A stretch of DNA of 20,931 bases from Bacteroidetes bacterium UBA1952. Its GTDB lineage: Bacteria; Bacteroidota; Bacteroidia; Chitinophagales; Chitinophagaceae. Of the stretch, positions 1 to 7,684 are shown piece after piece; the stretch's first letter is position 1; each line of letters begins with the position of its first letter. Made by a program: the position numbers and the translations under genes. Under the pieces are notes generated by a model. The model saw nothing but the letters and a program-made list of their open reading frames with translations, had not been told where the DNA came from and did no database searches. The DNA lies in the NCBI GenBank assembly GCA_002336725.1, contig DDEO01000165.1:1-20931 (forward strand), given 5' to 3'.

Positions 1-44
1 GGAGAGGGGCCGGGGGTGAGGCTAAAAGGGCCGGGGGCCGATCT
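1..44. repeat. G-rich direct repeat downstream of nuoL
   Basis: This is the intergenic stretch after the nuoL stop codon, cut by the window edge. GGGCCGGGGG occurs at 7-16 and again at 28-37, offset by 21 nt. The four G-runs (6-9, 12-16, 28-30, 33-37) could form a quadruplex on the + strand. The 21-nt offset equals three heptamers, which may be coincidence or may relate to the heptamer arrays elsewhere in the window. Confidence 0.4.
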
Positions 45-1916
45 TTAATTCCAGAAAAAACCGACGGCCAGCAACAGTGTCATGCCGATAACCATCACAA
101 AAAGATAATAGCCCACCTGTCCGCTTTGCAGGAAGCGCACGCGGTCGGCACCCCAGCGCACGCCCTTGCCCACGCCGTTTACCAATCCGTCGATGCCGAG
201 GCGCTCCACCACATCGCCGAAGAAACGGCTGAGGCCATTCACCGGCTTCACAACGGCTGCATCGTAGATTTCATCCACATACCATTTATCTTCCAGTGCT
301 TTGTTGAGGCCGGTTGCAGGCCGGAAATCGGCGCGGCGCTGTGCGCGGTATCCCCAACTGGCAAACAGCACGGCCACCGCCGAGGAAATCCCAATCAGCA
401 TCCATTCCGTATTGTGGCTCAGGTGTTCGCCGGCGGCATTATGAACCACCGGTGCCAGGAAGTTTTGCAATGTGTGATTTCCGGAAATAACCGGCGGCAA
501 ACCGATATAACCGCCCACCACCGCCAGCACGGCCAGCACCACAAGCGGCAGCGTCATAGAGGCCGGGCTTTCGTGGAGATGGCTTTCCTGCGCTTCTGTT
601 CCCCGGAAATTTCCGGAAAAAGTGAGCGTATAAACCCGCAGTGAGTAGAATGCCGTCATGGCCGCTGCCACAATGCCGAGGCCGTAGAAAATGGGGCTGC
701 GGCCAAAGGCGGAGGCCAGAATTTCGTCTTTGGAGAAGAAGCCGGAAAGGCCCGGAATGCCGGCCAGCGCCAGGCAGCCAATCAGGAAAGTGATGTTGGT
801 AATGGGCATTTTCTTCCGCAGTCCGCCCATCTTACGGATGTCCTGCTCGCCGCCCATCGCGTGGATGACACTGCCGGAGCCGAGGAACAACAGGGCTTTA
901 AAGAAAGCGTGTGTCAGCACGTGGAAAACCGCTGTGGTGTAGGCTCCCACGCCGAGCGCCAGAAACATAAAGCCCAATTGCGACACGGTAGAATAGGCCA
1001 GCACTTTTTTAATATCCCACTGCCGCAGTGCAATACTGCCCGCCAAAAGCGCCGTTGCCAGGCCGATGACAGCCACCAACTGCTGCGCCTGCATCGTCAG
1101 GTTGTAGAGGTCGGAGGAGCGGGCAATCATATAAATACCCGCCGTTACCATCGTGGCCGCGTGGATGAGCGCCGAGACGGGCGTAGGGCCGGCCATCGCG
1201 TCGGGCAGCCAGGTATAGAGCGGAATCTGCGCACTCTTGCCCATTGCGCCGATGAAGAAGCACACGGCAATAGCGGTATAAACGCTTTGCGGCTGCGCCT
1301 CGGTGGCCAGTTTGCCAAAGAAATCGGTGTAGGTGAGTGTGCCGAAATGATAGAGCGTCAGCAGCATCCCGACCAGAAAGCCGAGGTCGCCGATGCGGTT
1401 CATCACAAAGGCTTTTTTGGCCGCCTTGCCATAGTCGGGGTTCTTAAACCAGAAGCCGATGAGCAGGTAGGAACAAAGTCCTACGCCTTCCCAGCCAATG
1501 AACATGATAAGGTAGTTGGCCCCCAGCACCAGCAGGAGCATAGAAAAGACGAACAGGTTGAGATACGCGAAGTAGCGCACCACGCCGGGGTCGTCGTGCA
1601 TATAGCCCGTCGAGTAGATGTGGATGAGCGAGCCGATGCCGGTGATGATGAGCAGGAAGAGCGCCGAGAGATTGTCCACCTGAAAGGCGAAGGGAATATC
1701 CAGCATTCCGGTTTTGAGGAACGGATAGAGCGTTACCGTTCGGGGGCCAACGGCCTGCACCTCGCTAAAGATGCCAAGCGAAAGACCGAAGGCAGCCAGC
1801 ACCATCAGCGTGGCAATCCAGCCCGCCATGTTTTTGGGAACCACCCGCCAGCCGAGGCCGTTGATAAGAAAGCCGAGCAGCGGCAAAAGAGGAATGAGGT
1901 AAACGTAATCTATCAT
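45..1916 (-). CDS. nuoL: NADH-quinone oxidoreductase subunit L
   Basis: This encodes a membrane-arm, antiporter-like subunit of respiratory complex I, which couples NADH:menaquinone reduction to proton pumping. The 623-residue length fits the family. Hallmarks are the segment with the conserved glutamate (GWEGVGLCSYLLIGFW), the KAFVMNRIGD motif, and the proton-channel region GKSAQIPLYTWLPDAM followed by PTPVSALIHAATMV; the chain is many hydrophobic helices ending in a C-terminal anchor helix. The start is the ATG at 1916 (MIDYVYLIPLLPLLGF). An in-frame TTG at 1976 would add 20 residues translated from a heptamer repeat, so it is rejected. The usual nuoK neighbour is not immediately upstream; the next gene upstream is a divergent PPTase, so nuoL probably opens a transcription unit, perhaps with nuoM beyond the window edge. 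A -7 box at 2082-2089 would give a leader of about 160 nt containing the whole heptamer array. Confidence 0.96.
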   Translation of the reverse strand: MIDYVYLIPLLPLLGFLINGLGWRVVPKNMAGWIATLMVLAAFGLSLGIFSEVQAVGPRTVTLYPFLKTGMLDIPFAFQVDNLSALFLLIITGIGSLIHIYSTGYMHDDPGVVRYFAYLNLFVFSMLLLVLGANYLIMFIGWEGVGLCSYLLIGFWFKNPDYGKAAKKAFVMNRIGDLGFLVGMLLTLYHFGTLTYTDFFGKLATEAQPQSVYTAIAVCFFIGAMGKSAQIPLYTWLPDAMAGPTPVSALIHAATMVTAGIYMIARSSDLYNLTMQAQQLVAVIGLATALLAGSIALRQWDIKKVLAYSTVSQLGFMFLALGVGAYTTAVFHVLTHAFFKALLFLGSGSVIHAMGGEQDIRKMGGLRKKMPITNITFLIGCLALAGIPGLSGFFSKDEILASAFGRSPIFYGLGIVAAAMTAFYSLRVYTLTFSGNFRGTEAQESHLHESPASMTLPLVVLAVLAVVGGYIGLPPVISGNHTLQNFLAPVVHNAAGEHLSHNTEWMLIGISSAVAVLFASWGYRAQRRADFRPATGLNKALEDKWYVDEIYDAAVVKPVNGLSRFFGDVVERLGIDGLVNGVGKGVRWGADRVRFLQSGQVGYYLFVMVIGMTLLLAVGFFWN

Positions 1917-1925
1917 GTCGGAAAA

Positions 1926-2055
1926 GAGACGAGAGACGAAGGACGAGAGACAAAGGACAGAAGTATCAAGACACAAGTATCAAGTATCAAGTATCAAGAC
2001 ACATGAAACATGAAACATGACACATGACACATGAAACATGAAACATGAAACATGA
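1926..2055 (+). repeat. Degenerate heptanucleotide array (18 units plus a partial one)
   Basis: Eighteen heptamers lie in unbroken register from 1926 to 2051, then a partial ATGA. In order the words are GAGACGA (2), AGGACGA, GAGACAA, AGGACAG, AAGTATC, AAGACAC, AAGTATC (3), AAGACAC, ATGAAAC (2), ATGACAC (2), ATGAAAC (3). The array begins 10 nt upstream of the nuoL start codon, so it lies in the nuoL leader as the complementary NNNNCTT words. The ATGAAAC section creates CATG, and hence an ATG on both strands, every 7 nt. AAGTATC, AAGACAC and GAGACGA recur in the actC-actD array. The function is unknown. Confidence 0.95.
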
Positions 2056-2081
2056 TTTCCTGCCGAAAGGCTTTTGGGCGG

Positions 2082-2089
2082 CAAAGTTA
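2082..2089 (-). promoter_or_regulatory. Candidate -7 box for nuoL
   Basis: On the minus strand this reads TAACTTTG, an exact match to the Bacteroidota -7 consensus TAnnTTTG. No TTTG -33 element is seen at the usual spacing. It would place the transcript start near 2075, about 160 nt before nuoL. Confidence 0.4.
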
Positions 2090-2196
2090 TTCTTTTAAGG
2101 GTTTAAAGGAAGGGTTTTAATTGTGAAGCAGTTAAGTGCGCTTTTTTATATAGAGCAGCACTTGTTTTAAAAATAGTTTTCTATAAAAAAACAAAA

Positions 2197-2247
2197 CACC
2201 TGCGATATCGGCATCCGTAACGGAGCCGCAGGTGCTTTGCACCTTTT
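2197..2247. terminator. Overlapping hairpins before the PPTase gene
   Basis: CACCTGCG (2197-2204) pairs with CGCAGGTG (2227-2234). On the minus strand this stem is followed by a T-rich run (complement of 2181-2196), like an intrinsic terminator. On the plus strand a second hairpin, GGTGC-TTT-GCACC (2231-2243) followed by TTTT, shares GGTG with the first stem, so the two cannot form together. This could be a terminator for antisense transcription or a weak attenuator in the PPTase leader. Confidence 0.4.
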
Positions 2248-2276
2248 GAGGCGAAATTTGCAACTCGTATTAATGT

Positions 2277-2918
2277 ATGCCGCTGCTCGTCCGCTACTGC
2301 CTGCTGCCTGTCAATCCTGTGCTTTTCTTAGAAACGCATCTGCCGCTGTTGCCGGTAGCGTTGCAGGATACCATCAGGACTTATGCCTCGCCGCAGGAAC
2401 GCGCCCTGCGCCTCGCCGGAAAGCTATTGCTGCAAAGGGCAGTAGCGGAATTTTCCGGAAATAAAGGAGATTCCTTTCCGGAAATTGTGCATCTTCCCGG
2501 CCAAAAGCCCCACTTCCAAGGCCTGCCGCTGCATTTCGGCATCGCCCATAGCGGACGGATGAGCGCCGTAGCCCTGCACACCGAGCAGCCCGTGGGTTTG
2601 GATATAGAAGCCCTGCACCCGCTCGAATGGCTGCATTTTGACCCATGGCTTCACGAAAGCGAAAAAGAAACCCTCTGCGACTCCCCTACTCCGAGCCGGC
2701 ATTTCCTCGAAATATGGACGCGTAAAGAAGCCATCCTCAAGGCAACCGGCAGCGGCATCAACGCCGATTTCACCACGCTCGACGCGACGCAAAACCCGGC
2801 CTTGTTCAAAAACCAGCTTTTCTATTGGCAACCGCTGCACCTGCACCCGGAATATGCCGCCACGGTTGCCGCACAAGCGAAATTTCCGGAAACAGACACG
2901 CAGGAAGTTTTTTTCTGA
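2277..2918 (+). CDS. Sfp-type 4'-phosphopantetheinyl transferase
   Basis: The enzyme transfers the phosphopantetheine arm of CoA to the serine of carrier-protein domains, converting apo to holo synthases. The 213-residue length fits the Sfp/EntD-like group. Visible motifs are FGIAHSG (residues 87-93, corresponding to the FNxSHS substrate motif), GLDIE (107-111, Mg-binding Asp and Glu) and WTRKEAILKATG (147-158, the WxxKEAxxK signature with the catalytic Glu). ATG at 2277 is used; an out-of-frame ATG lies at 2273. It faces the GNAT and Pls-like genes convergently, and the latter has a carrier domain that needs this activity, so it is a natural partner, though it may also serve other carrier proteins. 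Three TTCCGGAA palindromes fall inside it (2453, 2476, 2884) in two different codon phases. Confidence 0.93.
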   Translation: MPLLVRYCLLPVNPVLFLETHLPLLPVALQDTIRTYASPQERALRLAGKLLLQRAVAEFSGNKGDSFPEIVHLPGQKPHFQGLPLHFGIAHSGRMSAVALHTEQPVGLDIEALHPLEWLHFDPWLHESEKETLCDSPTPSRHFLEIWTRKEAILKATGSGINADFTTLDATQNPALFKNQLFYWQPLHLHPEYAATVAAQAKFPETDTQEVFF

Positions 2919-2943
2919 AAGCGGATAGCAACCCGACCGGCAG

Positions 2944-2958
2944 AAACCTTATAGGTTT
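2944..2958. repeat. Small hairpin AAACCT-TAT-AGGTTT
   Basis: This is a perfect 6-bp inverted repeat with a 3-nt loop, 25 nt after the PPTase stop and before the convergent GNAT gene. There is no T-run, so it is at best a weak terminator. Similar AAACCT/AGGTTT hairpins are, from memory, common between Bacteroidota genes. Confidence 0.45.
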
Positions 2959-3025
2959 AGGCGTTGGAATCCGGCACTTCGCTTGTGTGCTATACAACAC
3001 TTTTTTCCGGAAATTCCCGCTTCTT

Positions 3026-3514
3026 TCATCGCCTCCATTTTTCATACATCACCCTGACGGGCCGATAGCCTTGCCGGTCGAGCCAACGCTGCATCGGCTC
3101 GTTGTTAACAAGCGTGAAGCGATAGATACGCCGCACCTCGTGGTCTTTAAAATGAGCTTCAAAAGCCGCATTGAGCGCCGTATAAACGCCCGATTTCCGG
3201 AATTTTGGCTTCACATAGCCTTCTGAAACGTATAAATCATCGCCTGCGCCGGTTTCAAAATCATCGTCTTCCGGAGATTCCAGATAGCCAAACAGAAAAC
3301 CCACGGGAACGCCTGCCACCTCGGCTATCAGGAAAAGACCTTCGTTTTCGGTGAGGCACTCGCCCACGTGGCGCAGATAGGCTTCGCGGATGTCGTCCCA
3401 GCGGGCTGTGCGCGGGTTGAAGTCGTGCTCCGACTCGTGCAGGAGGCGCAAGAGTTCGTCGGCAATGGCTTTTTCTTTTTCAAAAGAAATCGGACGGATG
3501 GCGAAAGAATACAT
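3026..3514 (-). CDS. GNAT-family N-acetyltransferase
   Basis: A 162-residue single-domain GNAT protein, predicted to transfer acetyl from acetyl-CoA to an amine. The acetyl-CoA pyrophosphate loop is recognisable as RKSGVY (residues 106-111; family pattern R/Q-x-x-G-x-G/A, slightly degenerate) after a beta strand (GYVKPKF), with the typical C-terminal NNEPMQRWLDRQGYRPV segment (about 137-153). The ATG at 3514 fits the fold's usual beginning. It lies downstream of the Pls-like synthetase on the same strand with a 231-nt gap, so co-transcription is possible but unproven. The substrate cannot be told; acetylation of a product or precursor of the neighbouring synthetase is only a guess. It carries a TTCCGGAA palindrome (3195) read in the Phe-Arg-Lys phase. 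Confidence 0.88.
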   Translation of the reverse strand: MYSFAIRPISFEKEKAIADELLRLLHESEHDFNPRTARWDDIREAYLRHVGECLTENEGLFLIAEVAGVPVGFLFGYLESPEDDDFETGAGDDLYVSEGYVKPKFRKSGVYTALNAAFEAHFKDHEVRRIYRFTLVNNEPMQRWLDRQGYRPVRVMYEKWRR

Positions 3515-3532
3515 AGAAATAGATTTTTAGCA

Positions 3533-3706
3533 ACCTGACAAGTCCATTGCGTTTTTTGGATAATTCTTTGGGGTATTTCAGACGGCATTTCCAACAAAAT
3601 CTCGCAGAGGCGCAGAGAAATTCCGATGCGGTTAAAGCCCTGTAGGCGGCAGGCTTTGCGCCCGTGCTATTTGTCGTTTACCCGATTCTTTTTCAGACCT
3701 GACAAG
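3533..3706. repeat. Short dispersed repeat words between GNAT and Pls-like genes
   Basis: ACCTGACAAG occurs at 3533-3542 and again, in the same orientation, at 3697-3706. Between them CGCAGAGG-CGCAGAGA forms a two-unit 8-mer tandem at 3603-3618. Both words resemble short repeats I have seen in other intergenic regions, but that is unverified memory. Otherwise the 231-nt gap shows no gene and no clear promoter. Confidence 0.5.
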
Positions 3707-3745
3707 CCAATCCAAAAACCGTACGCAGACTTTTCAGGCTCCTGC

Positions 3746-6700
3746 TCACTTCGGCGTTACCGGGCTGCCGGCCCAGGCCGTGTCGTTGGGCAGTTGCTCG
3801 CCTTTCATCACCAGCGACAGCGAATCAATTGCTACATCATCACCTATCTCGGTATCATACAAAATGATGCTGCGCGTGCCGATAGTGGCTCGTTTGCCCA
3901 TCGAAACCGAACCGATTTTCATGATGCGGTCTTCAAAAAGATGGGTTTGCGGGCCGCAGTCTTCGTTGAGCATCGTCTCGTCGCCGATAGAAACCATGTC
4001 AAACTCGGTGATATCCGTGGTATTGAGCCACACGCGCCTGCCGATTTTCACACCCAAAAGGCGCATCAACATTGGCAACCACATGGTGCCGCGCAGCGGG
4101 TCGAGCAGAAACGGCACCGACAGTGCTTCATGGAAACTCGTTACGGCCTCGCTCAGCCACACTTTCAGGCTGTACATCGGGTGTTCGGCCTTCCGGTAGC
4201 GGCCCACCAGCAGCCATTTCAACACCACCGATACCAAAAACAGCGGGATGCCCATAAAAAACAAATAATAGAACGGCAGTTGCAGCAGCAGCGTGCCGAT
4301 GGAAACCTCCAGCAGATTGTGGGCATAGGCGATGAACAACACCGCCGCAATCAGGATGCAGGTTTGGGGCAGCAGGATGCGCAGGCCTTCTACCAAGCCC
4401 CGCGCCAGCCGCAGTTTCAGCGGCGGGTTATACGTCAGTTTCCGGTCGAAGTACTGCCCTTTTTGCCGCGCCGGCAGCGCAATGGGCGGCGAGCCAAACC
4501 AGTCGGCATCGGGGTTGGCTTCCAACTGCGCAGCTTCCGGCGGCTTCGAGAGTACCCCAATCAGGGTATTGTCGCGCAGCCGGTAGCCTTGCGGGATGAG
4601 GCCGCTATTGCCCACAAAACTGTTGCTGCCGATGACGGTTTTTTCGAGAATCAGCGCCTCGTTGCGCACATCGTGTTCGCCCAGGATGACGGCATCGGCA
4701 ACAAAAGAGCCTTCGCCAATTTCGAGCAGGTGATGCGTTACATCGCTCGCCGTGGAAATCTCTGCATTTTTCCCCACTTTGGCACCCAGCATCCGGTAGT
4801 AGAGCGGGATATAGATAGAGGCGTAGAGCGGATGAAGCACTACCAGCGAGAGGTTCATCAGTTGGTCTTTCACCCATTTCCGGTAATAAGTGCCGCTGAA
4901 GATGGAATATCGCCCCGCCTTCATACCGCTTTGCAGCAGCCGCGACAACACCCCCATCGTTCCGATGAATACCAACAAATAGGAAAGCGCCAGAAAAGGC
5001 GTTTGCCACAAATAGCTAAAATCGTAGTCGCCTGCATTGTAATCCAGTACGTACAGAGTGTAGAGCGTGGGGAAGAGCGGGATAACGACCACCAGCGGAA
5101 AGATGGACAGCGAAACCAGAAAGCGCAGCGCCCAGCCGTTACGCTTCGCTACCGAAGCGGGTTCAAAAGGGGGCAAATCGGCATCGGCAACCGTTCTTTC
5201 TTTTCGTGCCGGACTGCCGTTCCACACCTCGTTGCGCCCGATGCGTCCGCCTTCCGGCAGGCAGCTCAGTTCGCGCAGTTCACCGTTTTCGGCAATCACC
5301 GTGTCGCCACAAACAATGGCCGAAGACGACAGATAGGCATTGTCGCCGATGACCACTTTCCGGATTTTGAGGATGCCGTTTTCGACTGTGGCGTTGTCAA
5401 TGGCGCAGCCCGAACTTGTGCTTACGTTCCGGCCAATCGTTACCAGGTCTTCGGCGCCGATAGCCAGCAGGCTCAGTTGCGCCGAAGGATGCACTTTTAC
5501 GCCCAGGAGCCGCAGATAGCGCGGGTAGAGCGGCGTATCGGTGATGTATTGCGAAGGCAGCAGCCGCTTGAGTGCCTTCCAAAGCCACCAGCGGAAGTAA
5601 TACCAGCCCCAAAGCGGGTAATCGCCCTCTTTTATCCTGCCGATAATCAGCCATTTAAGCACCAATGCCACGATTGCCAGCGTGGGCGGGATGAGCAGAT
5701 AAGAAACCGTGGCACTGAACAGGGCAGAGAGATAAGAGTGGCCTTCGGTGAGGAAATAATAATAGCTGAGGTAGGGAAAAACGACCTCGATGGCCAGCAG
5801 CCCATAAATGAGAAACAAGCTCAGCGTTTGCAGCAGGTTGCAGGCATAATACTGAAAGGCAGAAGCCCGCCGGAAAAGCTTTTTCTCCGGTGCGGTTGCT
5901 TTTTTGGCGGCTTCTTTTTCGGTCAGGAAATCGGCCAGCGCCTGCAAGGGGCGATGTTCATAAACATCTTTGAGCGAAGCCTGCGAAACACCGGCATCGC
6001 GGCGTAGGTGGGAGACCGTGGACGCTGCCAGCAGCGAATGGCCGCCCAGGTCGGTAAAAAAGTCTTTTTGCAGGTCTATTTCCTTTCCCGGAAACACCAG
6101 CGCCAGCACCCGGAGCAGGTTGGTTTCTACCGGAGCATTTTTATCAAAAACGGCGGTCTGCTGCGCCGCAGCGGCTTCCTGAAAACTCGCCGGCACGGGC
6201 AGCGCCTTGCGATTGATTTTGCCGCTCGGCATCCGGGGCATTTCGGCCAGTGCCACGATAATAACCGGCACCATATAGGGTGCCAGGAAAGCCGATAACT
6301 GCCGCCGCAGGTCGGCTTCGTCGAAGGGTTTTTCGCCCTTCCAGACCACATAGCCCACCAGTTGGTCTTGCCCGCCCGCGTCGGGCTTCAATGTTACGGC
6401 GGCGGAAGAAACGCCTTCGATGGCGTGGAGGCGGCTTTCGATTTCGCCCAACTCGATGCGGTAGCCGCGCAGTTTTATTTGGTCGTCGAAGCGGCCATGA
6501 AATTCGATGAAGCCATCTTCGCGAAACACCACCGCATCGCCCGTTTTGTAGAGCCGCTCGCCCGGAATTTCCGGAAACGGATTGGGCAGAAATTTCTGCG
6601 CCGTCAGTTCGGGCAGGCGAAAATAACCGCCGCTCACGCCCGGCCCGGTGATAATCAGTTCGCCCTTTTCGCCGCGCGGCACAATGCACATCTGCTCGTC

Positions 6701-7684
6701 CACCACCGCCAGGTTGTAGTTGGGCAGCGGCGGGCCAATGCTGATTTCGTCGCCCGCCTTGCAAAAATCCATGTTGGAGGTAACGGTCGTCTCGGTGGGG
6801 CCATAGCTGTTGATAAACTGCCGGTAGGGCGTACCCCATTTCTGCAACACCGGCACGGTGCAGGCCTCGCCGCCGGAATTGACCAGCCGCAGCGCCGGCA
6901 CTTCGTCTATAATCGCCAGCACACTCGGCACGGCGTGCAGCACGGTGATGGCGTTGCGGGTCAGCACATCGCTCAGCTCGTCGAGGGCTTTCACCGTTAC
7001 GGCATCGGCAATCCACACCGTAGCGCCGGCAAAAAGGCTTATCCACACCTCTTCGCACCACATATCGAAGGTTACGGAGAAGCCCTGATAGACGCGGTCT
7101 TCGGGGCGGATTTGAATCACGTCCTGCTCGGCGCGGATGAGGTGGCAGATGTTGCGGTGCGCAATGGGAATGCCCTTGGGGTTGCCCGTGCTGCCGGAGG
7201 TAAAGAGTACATAGGCCCAGTTGTCGGGCGTGGCGTTGCTCGGCGGCGGCGGCACGGCTCCGGCGGGCTGTGGCGGCATGGGAATGGGCGGGGCGGCCAC
7301 TTCGGCATCGGCATCCGAGAAATAGACCTTCACGCCGATGTCGGAAAACACTTTTTGCACACGCTCCTGTGGCATTTCGCGGTCGAGCGGCACATAGGCC
7401 GCGCCGGCTTTGAGGATACCCAGGATGGCCACGGGCAGCTCCAGACTGCGCGGATACCACACGCCTACCGTATCGCCGGCTTGTACGCCCCGGCTTTGCA
7501 GGTCGGCGGCAATGGCGTTGCTCCAGGCATCGAGTGCGGCGTAAGTCAGCGTGCGGTCGCGAAACTGAAACGCAGTTTTGTCTTTAAAGCGTTCGAAGGA
7601 AGGGCGCAGCAATTCCGGAATAGTTTCGGCGCGAATAGCCTCGGGAAGCGATTTTCCTAAGATAATACTGGGTGCGGGAGGCAT
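3746..7684 (-). CDS. Pls-like NRPS: adenylation, carrier, three membrane/beta-helix modules
   Basis: A single-module synthetase of 1312 residues with the layout of the epsilon-poly-L-lysine synthetase family (NRPS terminal domain). Residues about 20-500 form an adenylation domain: TSGSTGNPKG (162-171), NSYGPTE (292-298), YKTGD (379-383), GYRIE (407-411) and SGKINRKALP (487-496, catalytic Lys489). The carrier domain has GGHS with the pantetheinylated Ser550. Three repeats follow, each a hydrophobic helix pair (about 611-680, 850-915, 1100-1160) and a left-handed beta-helix acyltransferase-like domain (about 725-826, 965-1067, 1205-1310). There is no classical condensation (HHxxxDG) or thioesterase domain. 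By hand alignment to PheA the pocket code is D207 M208 E211 S254 V268 S270 S293 V301 T302 K489, like remembered Lys/Orn codes. The start is ATG 7684; an in-frame TTG at 7720 is less likely. Membrane location is predicted. Confidence 0.9.
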   Translation of the reverse strand: MPPAPSIILGKSLPEAIRAETIPELLRPSFERFKDKTAFQFRDRTLTYAALDAWSNAIAADLQSRGVQAGDTVGVWYPRSLELPVAILGILKAGAAYVPLDREMPQERVQKVFSDIGVKVYFSDADAEVAAPPIPMPPQPAGAVPPPPSNATPDNWAYVLFTSGSTGNPKGIPIAHRNICHLIRAEQDVIQIRPEDRVYQGFSVTFDMWCEEVWISLFAGATVWIADAVTVKALDELSDVLTRNAITVLHAVPSVLAIIDEVPALRLVNSGGEACTVPVLQKWGTPYRQFINSYGPTETTVTSNMDFCKAGDEISIGPPLPNYNLAVVDEQMCIVPRGEKGELIITGPGVSGGYFRLPELTAQKFLPNPFPEIPGERLYKTGDAVVFREDGFIEFHGRFDDQIKLRGYRIELGEIESRLHAIEGVSSAAVTLKPDAGGQDQLVGYVVWKGEKPFDEADLRRQLSAFLAPYMVPVIIVALAEMPRMPSGKINRKALPVPASFQEAAAAQQTAVFDKNAPVETNLLRVLALVFPGKEIDLQKDFFTDLGGHSLLAASTVSHLRRDAGVSQASLKDVYEHRPLQALADFLTEKEAAKKATAPEKKLFRRASAFQYYACNLLQTLSLFLIYGLLAIEVVFPYLSYYYFLTEGHSYLSALFSATVSYLLIPPTLAIVALVLKWLIIGRIKEGDYPLWGWYYFRWWLWKALKRLLPSQYITDTPLYPRYLRLLGVKVHPSAQLSLLAIGAEDLVTIGRNVSTSSGCAIDNATVENGILKIRKVVIGDNAYLSSSAIVCGDTVIAENGELRELSCLPEGGRIGRNEVWNGSPARKERTVADADLPPFEPASVAKRNGWALRFLVSLSIFPLVVVIPLFPTLYTLYVLDYNAGDYDFSYLWQTPFLALSYLLVFIGTMGVLSRLLQSGMKAGRYSIFSGTYYRKWVKDQLMNLSLVVLHPLYASIYIPLYYRMLGAKVGKNAEISTASDVTHHLLEIGEGSFVADAVILGEHDVRNEALILEKTVIGSNSFVGNSGLIPQGYRLRDNTLIGVLSKPPEAAQLEANPDADWFGSPPIALPARQKGQYFDRKLTYNPPLKLRLARGLVEGLRILLPQTCILIAAVLFIAYAHNLLEVSIGTLLLQLPFYYLFFMGIPLFLVSVVLKWLLVGRYRKAEHPMYSLKVWLSEAVTSFHEALSVPFLLDPLRGTMWLPMLMRLLGVKIGRRVWLNTTDITEFDMVSIGDETMLNEDCGPQTHLFEDRIMKIGSVSMGKRATIGTRSIILYDTEIGDDVAIDSLSLVMKGEQLPNDTAWAGSPVTPK

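Larger units (their letters stand above)
2056..2276. other. AT-rich divergent intergenic region, nuoL/PPTase
   Basis: This is the gene-free remainder between the heptamer array and the PPTase start. It holds a candidate minus-strand -7 box (2082-2089), a long A/T-rich segment (about 2085-2196) and two overlapping hairpins (2197-2234 and 2231-2243). No open frame here resembles a gene. Confidence 0.6.

Noticed and set aside
1917..1976. Twenty-residue N-terminal extension of NuoL from a TTG
   Set aside because: The extra residues are translated heptamer repeat; the family-typical N-terminus begins at the ATG at 1916.
861..2006. Plus-strand open frame opposite nuoL
   Set aside because: It is a shadow of nuoL and runs into the heptamer array.
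2884..3012. Insertion-sequence ends made of the TTTCCGGAAA copies at 2884 and 3005
   Set aside because: The copies show no matching flanks, target duplication or transposase; they are part of the window-wide motif.
3626..6007. Very long plus-strand open frame (over 790 codons)
   Set aside because: It is antisense to the Pls-like synthetase, lacks any recognisable domain, and has the Arg/Gln/His-rich composition typical of shadow frames in GC-rich DNA.
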